From Mycolicibacterium neoaurum ATCC 25795 (GTDB taxonomy: Bacteria > Actinomycetota > Actinomycetes > Mycobacteriales > Mycobacteriaceae): DNA of 64,000 nt. Below are positions 18,377 through 26,859 of this stretch, one piece after another; positions within the stretch are counted from its first letter, which is position 1; every line of letters starts with the position of its first letter. The position numbers and the translations under genes are program-made. The notes beneath the pieces were generated by a model. It was not told where the DNA came from. It did no database searches and was given only the letters and a program-made list of their open reading frames with translations. The stretch is from NCBI RefSeq assembly GCF_000691525.1, contig NZ_JMDW01000011.1, positions 248,001 to 312,000 of the forward strand. Reading direction: 5' to 3'.

Positions 18377-19578
18377 TGGTCACCGGACCGCTGGACGGCA
18401 TCAGGGTGCTCGAACTCGGCACCCTGATCTCTGGTCCGTTCGCCGCACGACTGCTCGGCGACATGGGTGCCGAGGTCATCAAGATCGAATTGCCGACGAC
18501 CCCGGACCCGTTGCGCACGTGGGGACAGGCCGAGCTCGACGGGCACCACTTCTTCTGGACGGTGCACGCCCGCAACAAGAAAGCCGTCACCCTCGACCTG
18601 CGCACCGGTCGCGGCCGGGAGCTCTTCCTCGAGCTTGTCGACCGCACCGATGTGATCGTGGAGAACTTCCGACCCGGCACCCTGGAGAAATGGGACCTCG
18701 GTTACGAGGTACTCAAGGACCGCAACAAGGGCATCATCCTGGTGCGGGTCTCCGGCTACGGCCAGACCGGACCGGATGCCGGCAAGGCCGGCTACGCATC
18801 GGTGGCCGAGGCGGCCAGCGGCCTGCGCCATATGAACGGCTTCCCGGGTGGGCCACCCCCGCGGTTGGCGCTGTCCCTCGGGGACAGCCTGGCAGGCATG
18901 TTCGCCGCCCAGGGCGCCCTTGCCGCGCTCTATCGACGCACGGTCACCGGTGAGGGGCAGGTCGTCGACACCGCGCTCACCGAGAGCTGCCTGGCGGTGC
19001 AGGAATCCACCATCCCGGACTACGACGTGGGCGGCGTCGTTCGCGGCCCGTCGGGAACCCGGCTGGAAGGTATTGCGCCGTCGAACATCTACCAGAGCGC
19101 TAATGGCAGCTGGGTGGTGATCGCCGCCAATCAGGACACCGTCTTCCGCCGGTTGTGTGCGGCGATGGGTCAACCGGAGCTGGCCACCGATGAACGATTC
19201 GTCGACCATGTCTCGCGCGGCCGCAATCAGGATGACCTCGATGCCATCATCGGCGCCTGGGCCGCGGTTCGCCAGCCCGACGACATCATCGGCACACTGT
19301 CGGAGGCCGGGGTGATCAGCGGGCCGATCAACACCGTCGCCGAGGTCGTCGAGGATCCACAGCTGCGGGCCCGCGGCATGATCGCCGACCACTGGGACGA
19401 ACGGATCGGGCGATTCGTCAAGGGTCCGGGCATCGTGCCGCTCCTCTCGGAGTCGCCGGGGTCCATTCGCAATGCCGGGTCCTCATGTCCCGGGCAACAC
19501 AACGACGAGATCTACACCGGACTACTGGGACTCAGCGCCGAGGAGCTCGAGTCGCTACGTACCGAGGGGGTGCTGTGA
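18376..19578 (+). CDS. CaiB/BaiF-type (class III) CoA-transferase
   Basis: Moves CoA between carboxylic acids through an Asp-anhydride intermediate. The 400-residue protein starts at the ATG overlapping the previous stop (TGATG); the earlier frame-open ATG at 18346 lies inside the hydrolase gene. Family marks: LDGIRVLELGTLISGPFAARLLGDMGAEVIKIE is present in pieces from residue 6 (key GDMGAEVIKIE, 28-38), VIVENFRPGTLEKW (93-106), and Asp170 in SLGDSLAG, at the catalytic position known from formyl-CoA transferase. In this operon it would activate a pathway acid to its CoA thioester. Confidence 0.9.
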   Translation: MVTGPLDGIRVLELGTLISGPFAARLLGDMGAEVIKIELPTTPDPLRTWGQAELDGHHFFWTVHARNKKAVTLDLRTGRGRELFLELVDRTDVIVENFRPGTLEKWDLGYEVLKDRNKGIILVRVSGYGQTGPDAGKAGYASVAEAASGLRHMNGFPGGPPPRLALSLGDSLAGMFAAQGALAALYRRTVTGEGQVVDTALTESCLAVQESTIPDYDVGGVVRGPSGTRLEGIAPSNIYQSANGSWVVIAANQDTVFRRLCAAMGQPELATDERFVDHVSRGRNQDDLDAIIGAWAAVRQPDDIIGTLSEAGVISGPINTVAEVVEDPQLRARGMIADHWDERIGRFVKGPGIVPLLSESPGSIRNAGSSCPGQHNDEIYTGLLGLSAEELESLRTEGVL

Positions 19579-19580
19579 CG

Positions 19581-20492
19581 ATGAAGCTGCCCGCCAAGGT
19601 CGACATCCGCGAGGTCTGCCTGCGCGACGGCCTGCAGATCGAGGCGCCGATCTCGTTGTCGGCCAAGGTCGAGTTGCTGGAGGCTATCGTCGCCACCGGA
19701 GTTCGGGAAGTGGAGGCGACCGCCTTCGTCTCACCATCGAAGGTGCCCGCACTTGCGGATGCGGCCGAACTGGCCCAGGAGTTGCACCGGTACAGGGCAT
19801 CTCACGATGTCGAGTTTTCGGCGCTGGTCGCCAGCCCGAACGGGGCCAAGCGCGCCATCGCCGCCGGACTGGACTCCATCGAATATGTGGTGTCGGCCTC
19901 CGATGCGCACAGCCGGGCCAATGTCGGACGCGATACCGCCGAGGCGACCACGGCCATCGCCGATGTCACCCGGATCGCCCATGACCAGGGTGCACGTGTC
20001 GAAGTCATCATCGCGACGGCCTGGGACTGCCCGTTCGACGGTCCGACGGATCCGCGCCGGGTCATCGACATCGCCTCGGCCGCTGTCGAACTCGGGGTGG
20101 ACCGTATCGCCATCGCCGACACCATCGGCACCACCACCCCGCTGCGGGTGAGCACCCTGATCGAGGCCATCCGCCCGATCGTCGACGGACTGCCACTGGG
20201 CGCACATTTCCACAACACCCGCGGGGCGGGACTCGCCAGCGCGTTCGCCGCCGTACAGGCCGGCATCACCCGTCTCGACGCGTCGATCGGCGGACTCGGC
20301 GGCTGCCCGTTCGCGCCGGGCGCCAGCGGAAACATCGCCACCGAAGATCTGGTCTATCTACTTCGCGACAGCGGTATCAGCACCGATGTCGACCTCGACG
20401 CCGCCATCGCCGCGGCGCGGATCGCCCAGCGAGCCGTCGGCCACGAGCTACCCAGTGCGCTGCTGCGCGCCGGTGATCGAATCGTGGGCTGA
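19581..20492 (+). CDS. Hydroxymethylglutaryl-CoA lyase-like enzyme
   Basis: TIM-barrel metal-dependent lyase (DRE-TIM family) that splits a 3-hydroxy-3-methylglutaryl-CoA-like substrate to acetyl-CoA and a keto acid. The 303 residues start at ATG 19581; a GTG at 19575 with a GTGA overlap is an alternative. The catalytic Arg15 and Asp16 lie in EVCLRDGLQIE, metal ligands His209 and His211 in GAHFHNTRGAG, and the loop Cys242 in GGLGGCPFAPGASGN. All key residues are intact. It follows the CoA-transferase, so a CoA-linked branched acid is a plausible end intermediate. Confidence 0.87.
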   Translation: MKLPAKVDIREVCLRDGLQIEAPISLSAKVELLEAIVATGVREVEATAFVSPSKVPALADAAELAQELHRYRASHDVEFSALVASPNGAKRAIAAGLDSIEYVVSASDAHSRANVGRDTAEATTAIADVTRIAHDQGARVEVIIATAWDCPFDGPTDPRRVIDIASAAVELGVDRIAIADTIGTTTPLRVSTLIEAIRPIVDGLPLGAHFHNTRGAGLASAFAAVQAGITRLDASIGGLGGCPFAPGASGNIATEDLVYLLRDSGISTDVDLDAAIAAARIAQRAVGHELPSALLRAGDRIVG

Positions 20493-20493
20493 G

Positions 20494-21129
20494 ATGGCGC
20501 ACCCGTCCGCCACATCGGATCCATCGTCCTCCCTGACTGCCAAAGGCCGCCAAACCCGGGAGGCCATCGAGCTGGCCGCCCGGAAACTGTTCGCCGAGCG
20601 CGGTTTCCACGGCACCACACTGGCCGATATCACCTCTGCCGCAGGCAAGTCCGCTGCGGTGTTCTACCGTTACTTCGACGACAAGGAGGATCTGCTGGCT
20701 TCGCTGGCCCAGTCCTTCCTGCACGATATCGTCGAACCGTCCGGAACCAAGGTCCCGTTGCCGGATTCGCCCGCCGACACCGACTATTTCCACACCGTGG
20801 TCACCGGATACTGGAACCTCTTCAAACGCAATATCGGCATCATGATCGCCGTCGCCCAGCTCGCGGCCACCCAACCCCGATTCGCCAAAGTGCAGTACGA
20901 GTTCCGACGCTTCGGGATGGATCTGGTCGCCGAGTCGGTGCGCCGTGCCCGCGAGCAGGGTTACGCCCAAGACCTGGAGCCCGAACACATCGCGGCGGCG
21001 ATCGCGCTGCTGTTCGAGAACTTCACCGTCGTCGTGGTGGGAAACCCCGGCACCGCGCTGCAGATCAGCGATGACGACGCCATCACCACCCTGTCGACCA
21101 TCTGGAAGAAAACCCTGTACGGCAACTGA
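20494..21129 (+). CDS. TetR-family regulator inside the catabolic operon
   Basis: The 211-residue regulator starts at ATG 20494, one base after the lyase stop. The helix-turn-helix is at about 40-60 (TTLADITSAAGKSAAVFYRY), followed by FDDKEDLLASLAQSF. The C-terminal ligand domain resembles fatty-acyl or aromatic-CoA-responsive regulators in size only. Lying within the operon it probably controls, through the inverted repeat at the 16004 promoter or an unseen site. Confidence 0.88.
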   Translation: MAHPSATSDPSSSLTAKGRQTREAIELAARKLFAERGFHGTTLADITSAAGKSAAVFYRYFDDKEDLLASLAQSFLHDIVEPSGTKVPLPDSPADTDYFHTVVTGYWNLFKRNIGIMIAVAQLAATQPRFAKVQYEFRRFGMDLVAESVRRAREQGYAQDLEPEHIAAAIALLFENFTVVVVGNPGTALQISDDDAITTLSTIWKKTLYGN

Positions 21130-21145
21130 ACCGAAAGAGATCAAC

Positions 21146-22384
21146 GTGGATTTCGCGCTACCGGAACATCTTCCCGCTCTGCTCCAGGAGATGGACGCCT
21201 TCATCGAGGCCGAGATCAAGCCGCTGGAACGCGAGAACATGCAGTATTTCGACCGTCGGCGTGAGTTCGCCCGCACCGATCTCGACAACGGTGGGGTCCC
21301 TCGCCGTGAGTGGGAAGATCTGCTCGACGAGATGCGCCGGCGCGCCGATGCCGCGGGCTGGCTGCGATATGGGCTCCCCGAGGAGTTCGGTGGGCGCGGC
21401 GGCTCCAACCTCGACATGGCTGTCATTCGAGAACACCTGGCGCACAAGGGACTGGGCCTGCACAACGACCTGCAGGACGAGTCCTCGATCGTCGGCAACT
21501 TCCCGCAGGTGATCATGATGAGTCGGTTCGGCACCGCGGCGCAGAAGGCCGAATGGATCGAAGCCCTACTGACCGGCACCCGCTCGATGGCCTTCGGGTT
21601 GACCGAGCCCGACCACGGCAGCGACGCGACCTGGCTGGAGACCACCGCCGTCCGCGACGGGGACGACTGGGTGATCAACGGCGCCAAGCGGTGGAATACC
21701 GGCGTGCACCGGGCCACCCACGACCTGATCTTCGCCCGGACGTCCGGCGAGTCGGGGTCGGCGGTCGGTATCACCGCGTTCCTGGTCCCGACCGACGCCC
21801 CGGGTTTCAGCGTGCCGTACTACTGGTGGACGTTCAACATGCCCAGCGACCACGGCGAGGTCGAGCTCGATGACGTCCGGGTGCCGTCCGATGCGGTGCT
21901 CGGCGACGTCGACCACGGCCTGGAGGTCGGTCAGACCTTCCTGCACGAGAACAGGATTCGACAGGCAGCCAGCAGCCTCGGCGCGGCCCAGTACTGTATC
22001 GACCGCGCCGCCGCCTACGCCGGGGAACGCGTCGTGTTCGGCAAGCCGCTGTCGGTGAACCAGGCCGTGCAGTGGCCGTTGGCCGAGCTGCAGACCGAGG
22101 CCCAAATGGTGCGTCTGCTGGTGTATTACGCAGCCTGGCACCTGGATCGCGACCACCACATGGAGGTCTCGGACAAGGTATCGATGGCGAATTACCGCGC
22201 CAACCGGCTGGTGTGCGAGGCAGCCGACCGCGCCATGCAGATCCACGGCGGTATCGGCTACAGCCGGCACGAGCCGTTCGAACACATCTATCGCCACCAC
22301 CGCCGGTACCGGATCACCGAGGGTGCCGAGGAGATCCAGATCCGCCGCGTCGCCCAGCGCATGCTGAAGTTCGGCCGTAAGTGA
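21146..22384 (+). CDS. Acyl-CoA dehydrogenase
   Basis: FAD acyl-CoA dehydrogenase of 412 residues from GTG 21146 (MDFALPEHLPALLQEMDAF); AAAGAGA lies upstream. Diagnostic stretches are AFGLTEPDHGSDATWLETTA in the flavin domain, WVINGAKRWNTG, and a C-terminal MQIHGGIGYSRHEPFEHIYR followed by RITEGAEEIQ. The long N-terminal helices and HEPFEHIYRHHRRYR suit the medium/long-chain or branched-acyl branch. It is coupled by a 4-bp overlap to an APH-fold gene, a pairing common in actinobacterial acyl-CoA degradation clusters. Confidence 0.87.
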   Translation: MDFALPEHLPALLQEMDAFIEAEIKPLERENMQYFDRRREFARTDLDNGGVPRREWEDLLDEMRRRADAAGWLRYGLPEEFGGRGGSNLDMAVIREHLAHKGLGLHNDLQDESSIVGNFPQVIMMSRFGTAAQKAEWIEALLTGTRSMAFGLTEPDHGSDATWLETTAVRDGDDWVINGAKRWNTGVHRATHDLIFARTSGESGSAVGITAFLVPTDAPGFSVPYYWWTFNMPSDHGEVELDDVRVPSDAVLGDVDHGLEVGQTFLHENRIRQAASSLGAAQYCIDRAAAYAGERVVFGKPLSVNQAVQWPLAELQTEAQMVRLLVYYAAWHLDRDHHMEVSDKVSMANYRANRLVCEAADRAMQIHGGIGYSRHEPFEHIYRHHRRYRITEGAEEIQIRRVAQRMLKFGRK

Positions 22385-23331
22385 CCGCGCGGCCCGACGA
22401 ACGGCTGGCCGACCGGCTGGCCACGGTGCTCGGCGCGAACCGCGTCACCGACCTGCGGGTGCTCACCGGCGGTGCGAGCCGGGCGACATGGGCGTTCCAT
22501 GCCGACGACCGAGCCCTCATCCTGCGCACCGGTCCGCCCGACGATGTGCACGCCGGCATGGAACTGGAGGCGGCAGCGCTGCGGCGGGCCGCGGAAGCCG
22601 GCGCGCCCGTCCCGGCGGTCCTCGCTGCCGACGATTCCGGCGCGGTACTGGGAACTCCCTATCTGATCTGCGATTTCATCGGCGGCGAGACGATCGTGCG
22701 CAAGATCCAGCGCACCCTCGACACGTCGGCCCGCGCGCGACTGTTGGACCAGTGCGCGCAGGCACTTGCCGCCATCCACCGCGCGAACCCGGCCGGCATA
22801 GGGTTGCCGACGACCGACCCGCTCGACGAATGGCGGGCCCAGCTCGACGAGATGGGCGACACCACTGCGGTATTCGAATACGCCTTCCGGTGGCTCGAGC
22901 GGCACCGGCCGGCCCGTACACCCGCGGTGCTTGTGCACGGCGATTTCCGGATGGGCAACCTGATCGTCGACGACGGCCGATTGGCCGCGGTGCTGGATTG
23001 GGAGCTCACCCACATCGGCGAGGCACTGGACGATCTCGCGTGGTTCTGTATCCGGGCCTGGCGCTTCGGCGCCCCGCGCGAGCTCGCCGCCGGCGGGCTC
23101 GGCAGCATCGAGGACTTCGTCGCCGCCTACGAGGCCGCCGGCGGCGCCGCAATCGACCGCAGCGCGCTGCGCTGGTGGCTGGTCGCCGCCACGCTGCGCT
23201 GGGGGGTCATCTGCCGCTATCAGTTCGAGCGGCACCGCTGCGGGCAGACCCGTTCGGTCGAGCTCGCGGCGATCGGACGCCGGGTGTGCGAAACCGAGTA
23301 CGACCTGCTCACCCTGTTGGAGGCAGCATGA
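22381..23331 (+). CDS. APH-fold phosphotransferase (FadE-associated type)
   Basis: Aminoglycoside-phosphotransferase-like kinase fold, 316 residues, GTG start in a GTGA overlap with the dehydrogenase. The catalytic loop HGDFRMGNL has His186, Asp188 and Asn193; the metal-binding Asp206 lies in LDWELTHIG. Members beside acyl-CoA dehydrogenases resemble the N-terminal domain of ACAD10/11, which phosphorylates 4-hydroxyacids so that they can enter beta-oxidation. Such a role here is inference; antibiotic modification is not implied. Confidence 0.85.
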   Translation: MTARPDERLADRLATVLGANRVTDLRVLTGGASRATWAFHADDRALILRTGPPDDVHAGMELEAAALRRAAEAGAPVPAVLAADDSGAVLGTPYLICDFIGGETIVRKIQRTLDTSARARLLDQCAQALAAIHRANPAGIGLPTTDPLDEWRAQLDEMGDTTAVFEYAFRWLERHRPARTPAVLVHGDFRMGNLIVDDGRLAAVLDWELTHIGEALDDLAWFCIRAWRFGAPRELAAGGLGSIEDFVAAYEAAGGAAIDRSALRWWLVAATLRWGVICRYQFERHRCGQTRSVELAAIGRRVCETEYDLLTLLEAA

Positions 23332-23675
23332 CCGATCTGCACTACCGGCCGACCGCAGCCGAGCTCGTCGCCGCGGTCGCTGAGTTCCTGGAGGGTGAGG
23401 TACGCGCGGCGACGGGGCCGGATAGTCCGCTCGCCGACGCGGGTGCGCTGAACTTCCACGCTCGGGTGGCGGCCAATGCCCTGCGCACCGTCGAACGGGA
23501 GTTGCTCGACACCGGGCCCGCGCCGGAGCTGCTGGGCTTCGCCGACGAGGCGAGCCTGGCGGCAGCCATCCGAAGCGGGGATCTCGACGACCGCGACGCC
23601 GACGTGCTGCCCGTGCTGCACGCCCTGGTGGCGCGGCGCGTGGCCGTGGCTCATCCGGGCTACGACACCGAATGA
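23328..23675 (+). CDS. DUF6285 domain protein
   Basis: Short protein of 115 residues from ATG 23328, in an ATGA overlap with the APH-fold gene. It is mainly helical: RPTAAELVAAVAEFLEGEV, FHARVAANALRTVEREL and DVLPVLHALVARRVAVAHP. This size and its consistent place after APH-fold and acyl-CoA dehydrogenase genes match the family I know as DUF6285. Its role is unknown; a partner or chaperone of the kinase is a guess. Confidence 0.75.
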   Translation: MTDLHYRPTAAELVAAVAEFLEGEVRAATGPDSPLADAGALNFHARVAANALRTVERELLDTGPAPELLGFADEASLAAAIRSGDLDDRDADVLPVLHALVARRVAVAHPGYDTE

Positions 23676-23772
23676 TGACACCGGATGGGCCCGCGGTGCG
23701 TTCAGAGCGTCGAATACCGGATCGCTGGCACAGCACCGGTGTTCAACCTGAAGAAAGATGAGGTCAACAGAT

Positions 23773-24144
23773 ATGAGCGCAGCCGTAGCGGACCGTCTGT
23801 TCGCCGCCATCGAACGTGGTGACTACCCGGATATCGAGGCTTTGTGGGCCGATGACGTCCTGGTGTGGCACAGCGGTGACACCGCCGACAACGATCGGGC
23901 ACGCGCGCTGAAGGTGATCCGCTGGTTCCTGCGGGCGACGGCCGCCCGGCGTTACGAGATCCTCGATCGCCAGTTCTTCGAAGGCGGTTTCGTCCAGCAG
24001 CACATCCTGCACGCCGACGCCAGCGATGGCGCTTCGATCCATTTACGGGTATGCATCGTTATCAAGGTGGGTACCGCCGGGATGATCACCCGCATCGACG
24101 AGTACTTCGACCCCGCAGAGATGGCGCCGTTGCTGGGCAACTGA
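23773..24144 (+). CDS. SnoaL/NTF2-like protein
   Basis: Small alpha+beta-barrel protein of 123 residues, MSAAVADRLFAAIERGDYPDIEALWADDVLVWHS, with the conserved helix-then-strand opening and ITRIDEYFDPAEM near the end, typical of SnoaL-like cyclases, isomerases and ketosteroid-isomerase relatives. I choose ATG 23773, with GAGG at a good distance; ATG 23758 would add five residues. It sits 97 bp after the DUF6285 gene and 10 bp before the YceI gene. The substrate is unknown. Confidence 0.8.
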   Translation: MSAAVADRLFAAIERGDYPDIEALWADDVLVWHSGDTADNDRARALKVIRWFLRATAARRYEILDRQFFEGGFVQQHILHADASDGASIHLRVCIVIKVGTAGMITRIDEYFDPAEMAPLLGN

Positions 24145-24154
24145 GGGAGCACAG

Positions 24155-24664
24155 ATGGACCTGCAGGACTGGGCTGGTCGTTGGCGGCTGGATGCCGAGC
24201 GCACCACCATCACCACCCACAGCCCCACCTTCTGGGGATTTGTCCACGTCAAGAGCGAATTCGACGCCGTCGACGGCGACGCGCAGGTCGACGGCGACAA
24301 GCTCACCGGCACGCTGCGCATCGATGCGGCGTCGGTGCGCACCGGCATCAAGCGCCGCGATGCCCATCTACGGTCGGCCGATTTCTTCGATGTCGAAGCC
24401 TTCCCCACCGTGGAGGTCGTGGCGGAGTCCGGTGAGGTCACCTCGCCGTCCTGGGTCACGCTGCATGTGCGCCTGACGGTGAAGGGTCACGAATCCGAAC
24501 TCGACCTGCCGGTGCACGTCCGCAATCTGGGTGGCGGCGCGGTGCAGCTGAGCACGACAGCGACGCTCAACCGTCGCAATCTGGGAGTGGACGGCAACCT
24601 GCTGGGCATGATGGGCGATGCGGCAGGCGTCGAAGCGGCCGCGGTGTTCGTCCGGCAGCCGTAG
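24155..24664 (+). CDS. YceI-family lipocalin-like protein
   Basis: A 169-residue YceI-like beta-barrel, a fold that binds polyisoprenoid or other amphiphilic lipids. No signal peptide is seen, so it is probably cytoplasmic, unlike E. coli YceI. The family pattern GxxDAxSVxTGxxxRDxHLxSxDFFDxxxFPT is recognisable as IDAASVRTGIKRRDAHL (51-67) and SADFFDVEAFPTV (69-81). It lies 10 bp after the SnoaL-like gene and 10 bp before the receiver-like gene, suggesting one transcript. Confidence 0.85.
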   Translation: MDLQDWAGRWRLDAERTTITTHSPTFWGFVHVKSEFDAVDGDAQVDGDKLTGTLRIDAASVRTGIKRRDAHLRSADFFDVEAFPTVEVVAESGEVTSPSWVTLHVRLTVKGHESELDLPVHVRNLGGGAVQLSTTATLNRRNLGVDGNLLGMMGDAAGVEAAAVFVRQP

Positions 24665-24674
24665 CATCGGCGGT

Positions 24675-25073
24675 GTGGCCGACCCCGATGCCCAGCTGCG
24701 GATTCTGGTGTACAGCTCCAACAGCCGGACCAGAGAGCGGGTGCGCTCTGCGCTGGGCCGGCGGATCCACCCGGACCTGCCCGAACTGAACTATCTGGAG
24801 GTGGCGACCGCCCCGATGGTGCTCACCCGGGTTGCCGAGGGTGGTCTGCACCTGCTGATTCTCGACGGTGAGGCGACGCCGACCGGCGGGATGGGGCTTG
24901 CCAAGCAGCTGAAGGACGAGATCGAGGCATGCCCGCCGATTCTCGTGCTGACCGGACGCCGCGATGATGCCTGGCTGGCTTCCTGGTCACGCGCCGAGGC
25001 GGCGGTGTCCCATCCGATCGATCCGATCAGGCTCGGCGAGGCGGCTGCCGGCCTGCTCCGGTCAGCGTCGTAA
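24675..25073 (+). CDS. Degenerate orphan response-regulator receiver (Rv3143-like)
   Basis: Stand-alone receiver domain of 132 residues, GTG start at 24675. The phospho-acceptor position is kept (Asp64 in LLILDGEATP) and so is the switch Thr93 (LVLTG). The acidic pair after strand 1 is replaced by Ser14-Ser15 (ILVYSSN), and the conserved Lys before Pro is His113 (SHPID). Normal Mg-dependent phosphorylation is thus doubtful. The protein matches M. tuberculosis Rv3143, also close to nuoA, which has been reported to affect complex I. It may act through protein contact rather than DNA, as it has no output domain. Confidence 0.85.
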   Translation: MADPDAQLRILVYSSNSRTRERVRSALGRRIHPDLPELNYLEVATAPMVLTRVAEGGLHLLILDGEATPTGGMGLAKQLKDEIEACPPILVLTGRRDDAWLASWSRAEAAVSHPIDPIRLGEAAAGLLRSAS

Positions 25074-25111
25074 CTCCATCACGAAATACGCTGCGGCCGT
25101 TGCTTGTTCGC

Positions 25112-25131
25112 CGTCCTCGCCGATGAGGACG
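25112..25131 (+). terminator. Hairpin between the receiver gene and nuoA
   Basis: CGTCCTC (25112-25118) pairs with GAGGACG (25125-25131) across a GCCGAT loop, 38 bp after the receiver-gene stop. It may end the upstream transcript or attenuate read-through into nuo. Downstream, TTGACG at 25184-25189 could be the -35 of a nuo promoter, but I see no convincing -10. Confidence 0.45.
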
Positions 25132-25244
25132 GGCGACCGTAGCTGATGGCCGAAATCCTATCGGAAATGCGGCGCCTCGACCGTTGACGTGTCTAAGCTG
25201 TGTTCTAGCTCACATCGACACTTCTCCGAGAGAGCGGCACAGGC

Positions 25245-25619
25245 ATGAACGTCTACACACCGATTCTGGTGCTCGGGACGATCGCGGCGGTATTCGCCAT
25301 CGTCTCGGTGGGTATCGCCACGTTCATCGGCCCACGCCGCTACAACCGGGCCAAGCTCGAGGCCTACGAGTGCGGCATCGAGCCGCTACTGCCCGCCGCG
25401 GACGCCAAGATCGCGACGGGACAGCGGTTCCCGATCAAGTACTACCTGACGGCCATGCTGTTCATCATCTTCGATATCGAGATCGTGTTCCTGTACCCCT
25501 GGGCGGTGTCTTTCGACTCGTTGGGCCTGTTCGCAGTCGTCGAGATGCTGCTGTTCATGCTCACGGTCTTCGTGGCCTACGCCTATGTCTGGCGGCGAGG
25601 TGGTCTGTCATGGGATTAG
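25245..25619 (+). CDS. nuoA: NADH-quinone oxidoreductase subunit A
   Basis: First gene of the complete complex I operon. The 124 residues form three membrane helices (about 5-28, 65-85, 92-113). The hallmark YECGIEPL (41-48) and [19 protein letters not shown] are present; the latter carries the acidic residues of the quinone-cavity loop. ATG 25245, with GAGAGAG somewhat far upstream. It overlaps nuoB by 10 bp. Confidence 0.96.
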   Translation: MNVYTPILVLGTIAAVFAIVSVGIATFIGPRRYNRAKLEAYECGIEPLLPAADAKIATGQRFPIKYYLTAMLFIIFDIEIVFLYPWAVSFDSLGLFAVVEMLLFMLTVFVAYAYVWRRGGLSWD

Positions 25620-26164
25620 AGGAACAACTGCCGGGCGGCATCCTGCTGTCCACCGTGGAGAAGGTGGCCGGGTATGTCCGCAAGGGCTCGCTGTGGCCGG
25701 CGACCTTCGGCCTGGCGTGCTGCGCCATCGAGATGATGGCGACCGCCGGTCCGCGCTTCGACATCGCCCGGTTCGGCATGGAGCGGTTCTCGGCGACCCC
25801 GCGGCAGGCAGATCTGATGATCGTCGCCGGCCGGGTCAGCCAGAAGATGGCCCCCGTCCTGCGTCAGGTGTATGACCAGATGGCCGAACCGAAATGGGTT
25901 CTGGCGATGGGTGTCTGCGCGTCCTCGGGCGGGATGTTCAACAATTACGCGGTCGTCCAGGGCGTCGACCACGTGGTGCCGGTGGACATCTATCTGCCCG
26001 GGTGTCCGCCCCGGCCGGAGATGCTGCTCAACGCGATCCTGAAATTGCACGCCAAGATCGCCGAGATGCCGCTCGGGGTGAATCGCGCCGAGGCCGTGGC
26101 CGCCGCCGAGCAGGCCGCGCTGGCATCGCCGACGACCATCGAACTGACCGGGCTGCTGCGATGA
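25610..26164 (+). CDS. nuoB: NADH-quinone oxidoreductase subunit B
   Basis: Carries the terminal 4Fe-4S cluster N2 that reduces quinone. The 184 residues include the ligands Cys37, Cys38 ([11 protein letters not shown]), Cys103 (GVCASSGG) and Cys132 ([10 protein letters not shown]). Starting at ATG 25610 overlaps nuoA by 10 bp; the far longer open frame upstream is spurious. It joins NuoD at the quinone site and ends in an ATGA overlap with nuoC. Confidence 0.96.
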   Translation: MGLEEQLPGGILLSTVEKVAGYVRKGSLWPATFGLACCAIEMMATAGPRFDIARFGMERFSATPRQADLMIVAGRVSQKMAPVLRQVYDQMAEPKWVLAMGVCASSGGMFNNYAVVQGVDHVVPVDIYLPGCPPRPEMLLNAILKLHAKIAEMPLGVNRAEAVAAAEQAALASPTTIELTGLLR

Positions 26165-26859
26165 GCGACGCTTGCGGAGCGAACAGACAGATGACCGGGC
26201 AGGACCGGGAGGTGATCGGCACCCGCCGCGGCATGTTCGGTGTCAGCGGCACCGGTGACACCTCCGGCTACGGCCGGCTGGTCCGTGAGGTCGCACTGCC
26301 GGGCAGCTCCCCGCGCCCGTACGGCGGCTATTTCGACGAGGTGGTCGACGCGCTGATCGCGACACTGGGCCGCGACGGGTTCACCGAAGCCGTCGAACGC
26401 GTCGTGGTCTTCCGCGATGAGCTCACCATCGACGTGCGCCGAGCGCACCTGCTGGCCGTCGCCCAGACCCTGCGTGATGACGCTGCCCTGCGCTTCGAAC
26501 TCTGCCTGGGGGTTTCGGGGGTGCACTTCCCCGATGAGCAGGACCGCGAACTGCACACCGTCTATCCGCTGATGTCGATCACCCACAACCGCAGGATCCG
26601 GCTGGAGGTCACCGCACCCGACGCCGATCCCCATGTGCCGTCGCTGTTCTCGGTCTATCCGACGACCGATTGGCATGAGCGCGAGACCTACGACTTCTTC
26701 GGCATCATCTTCGACGGGCACCCCTCGCTGACGCGCATCGAGATGCCCGACGACTGGGTGGGGCACCCGCAGCGCAAGGACTATCCGTTGGGCGGCATCC
26801 CCGTCGAGTACCACGGGGCCCAGATACCGCCGCCCGACCAGCGGAGGTCCTACAACTGA
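26161..26859 (+). CDS. nuoC: NADH-quinone oxidoreductase subunit C
   Basis: Peripheral-arm subunit (30-kDa type) of 232 residues. The conserved C-terminal signature [18 protein letters not shown] and [18 protein letters not shown] is intact. The start ATG 26161 sits in an ATGA overlap with nuoB; homology proper begins near [11 protein letters not shown] (18-28). NuoC is separate from NuoD here, unlike the fused NuoCD of E. coli. Its stop overlaps the nuoD start (TGATG). Confidence 0.95.
   Translation: MSDACGANRQMTGQDREVIGTRRGMFGVSGTGDTSGYGRLVREVALPGSSPRPYGGYFDEVVDALIATLGRDGFTEAVERVVVFRDELTIDVRRAHLLAVAQTLRDDAALRFELCLGVSGVHFPDEQDRELHTVYPLMSITHNRRIRLEVTAPDADPHVPSLFSVYPTTDWHERETYDFFGIIFDGHPSLTRIEMPDDWVGHPQRKDYPLGGIPVEYHGAQIPPPDQRRSYN

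Noticed and set aside
25184..25212. Strong nuo promoter
   Set aside because: TTGACG is good, but no TANNNT element lies at 16-18 bp; kept only as a remark.
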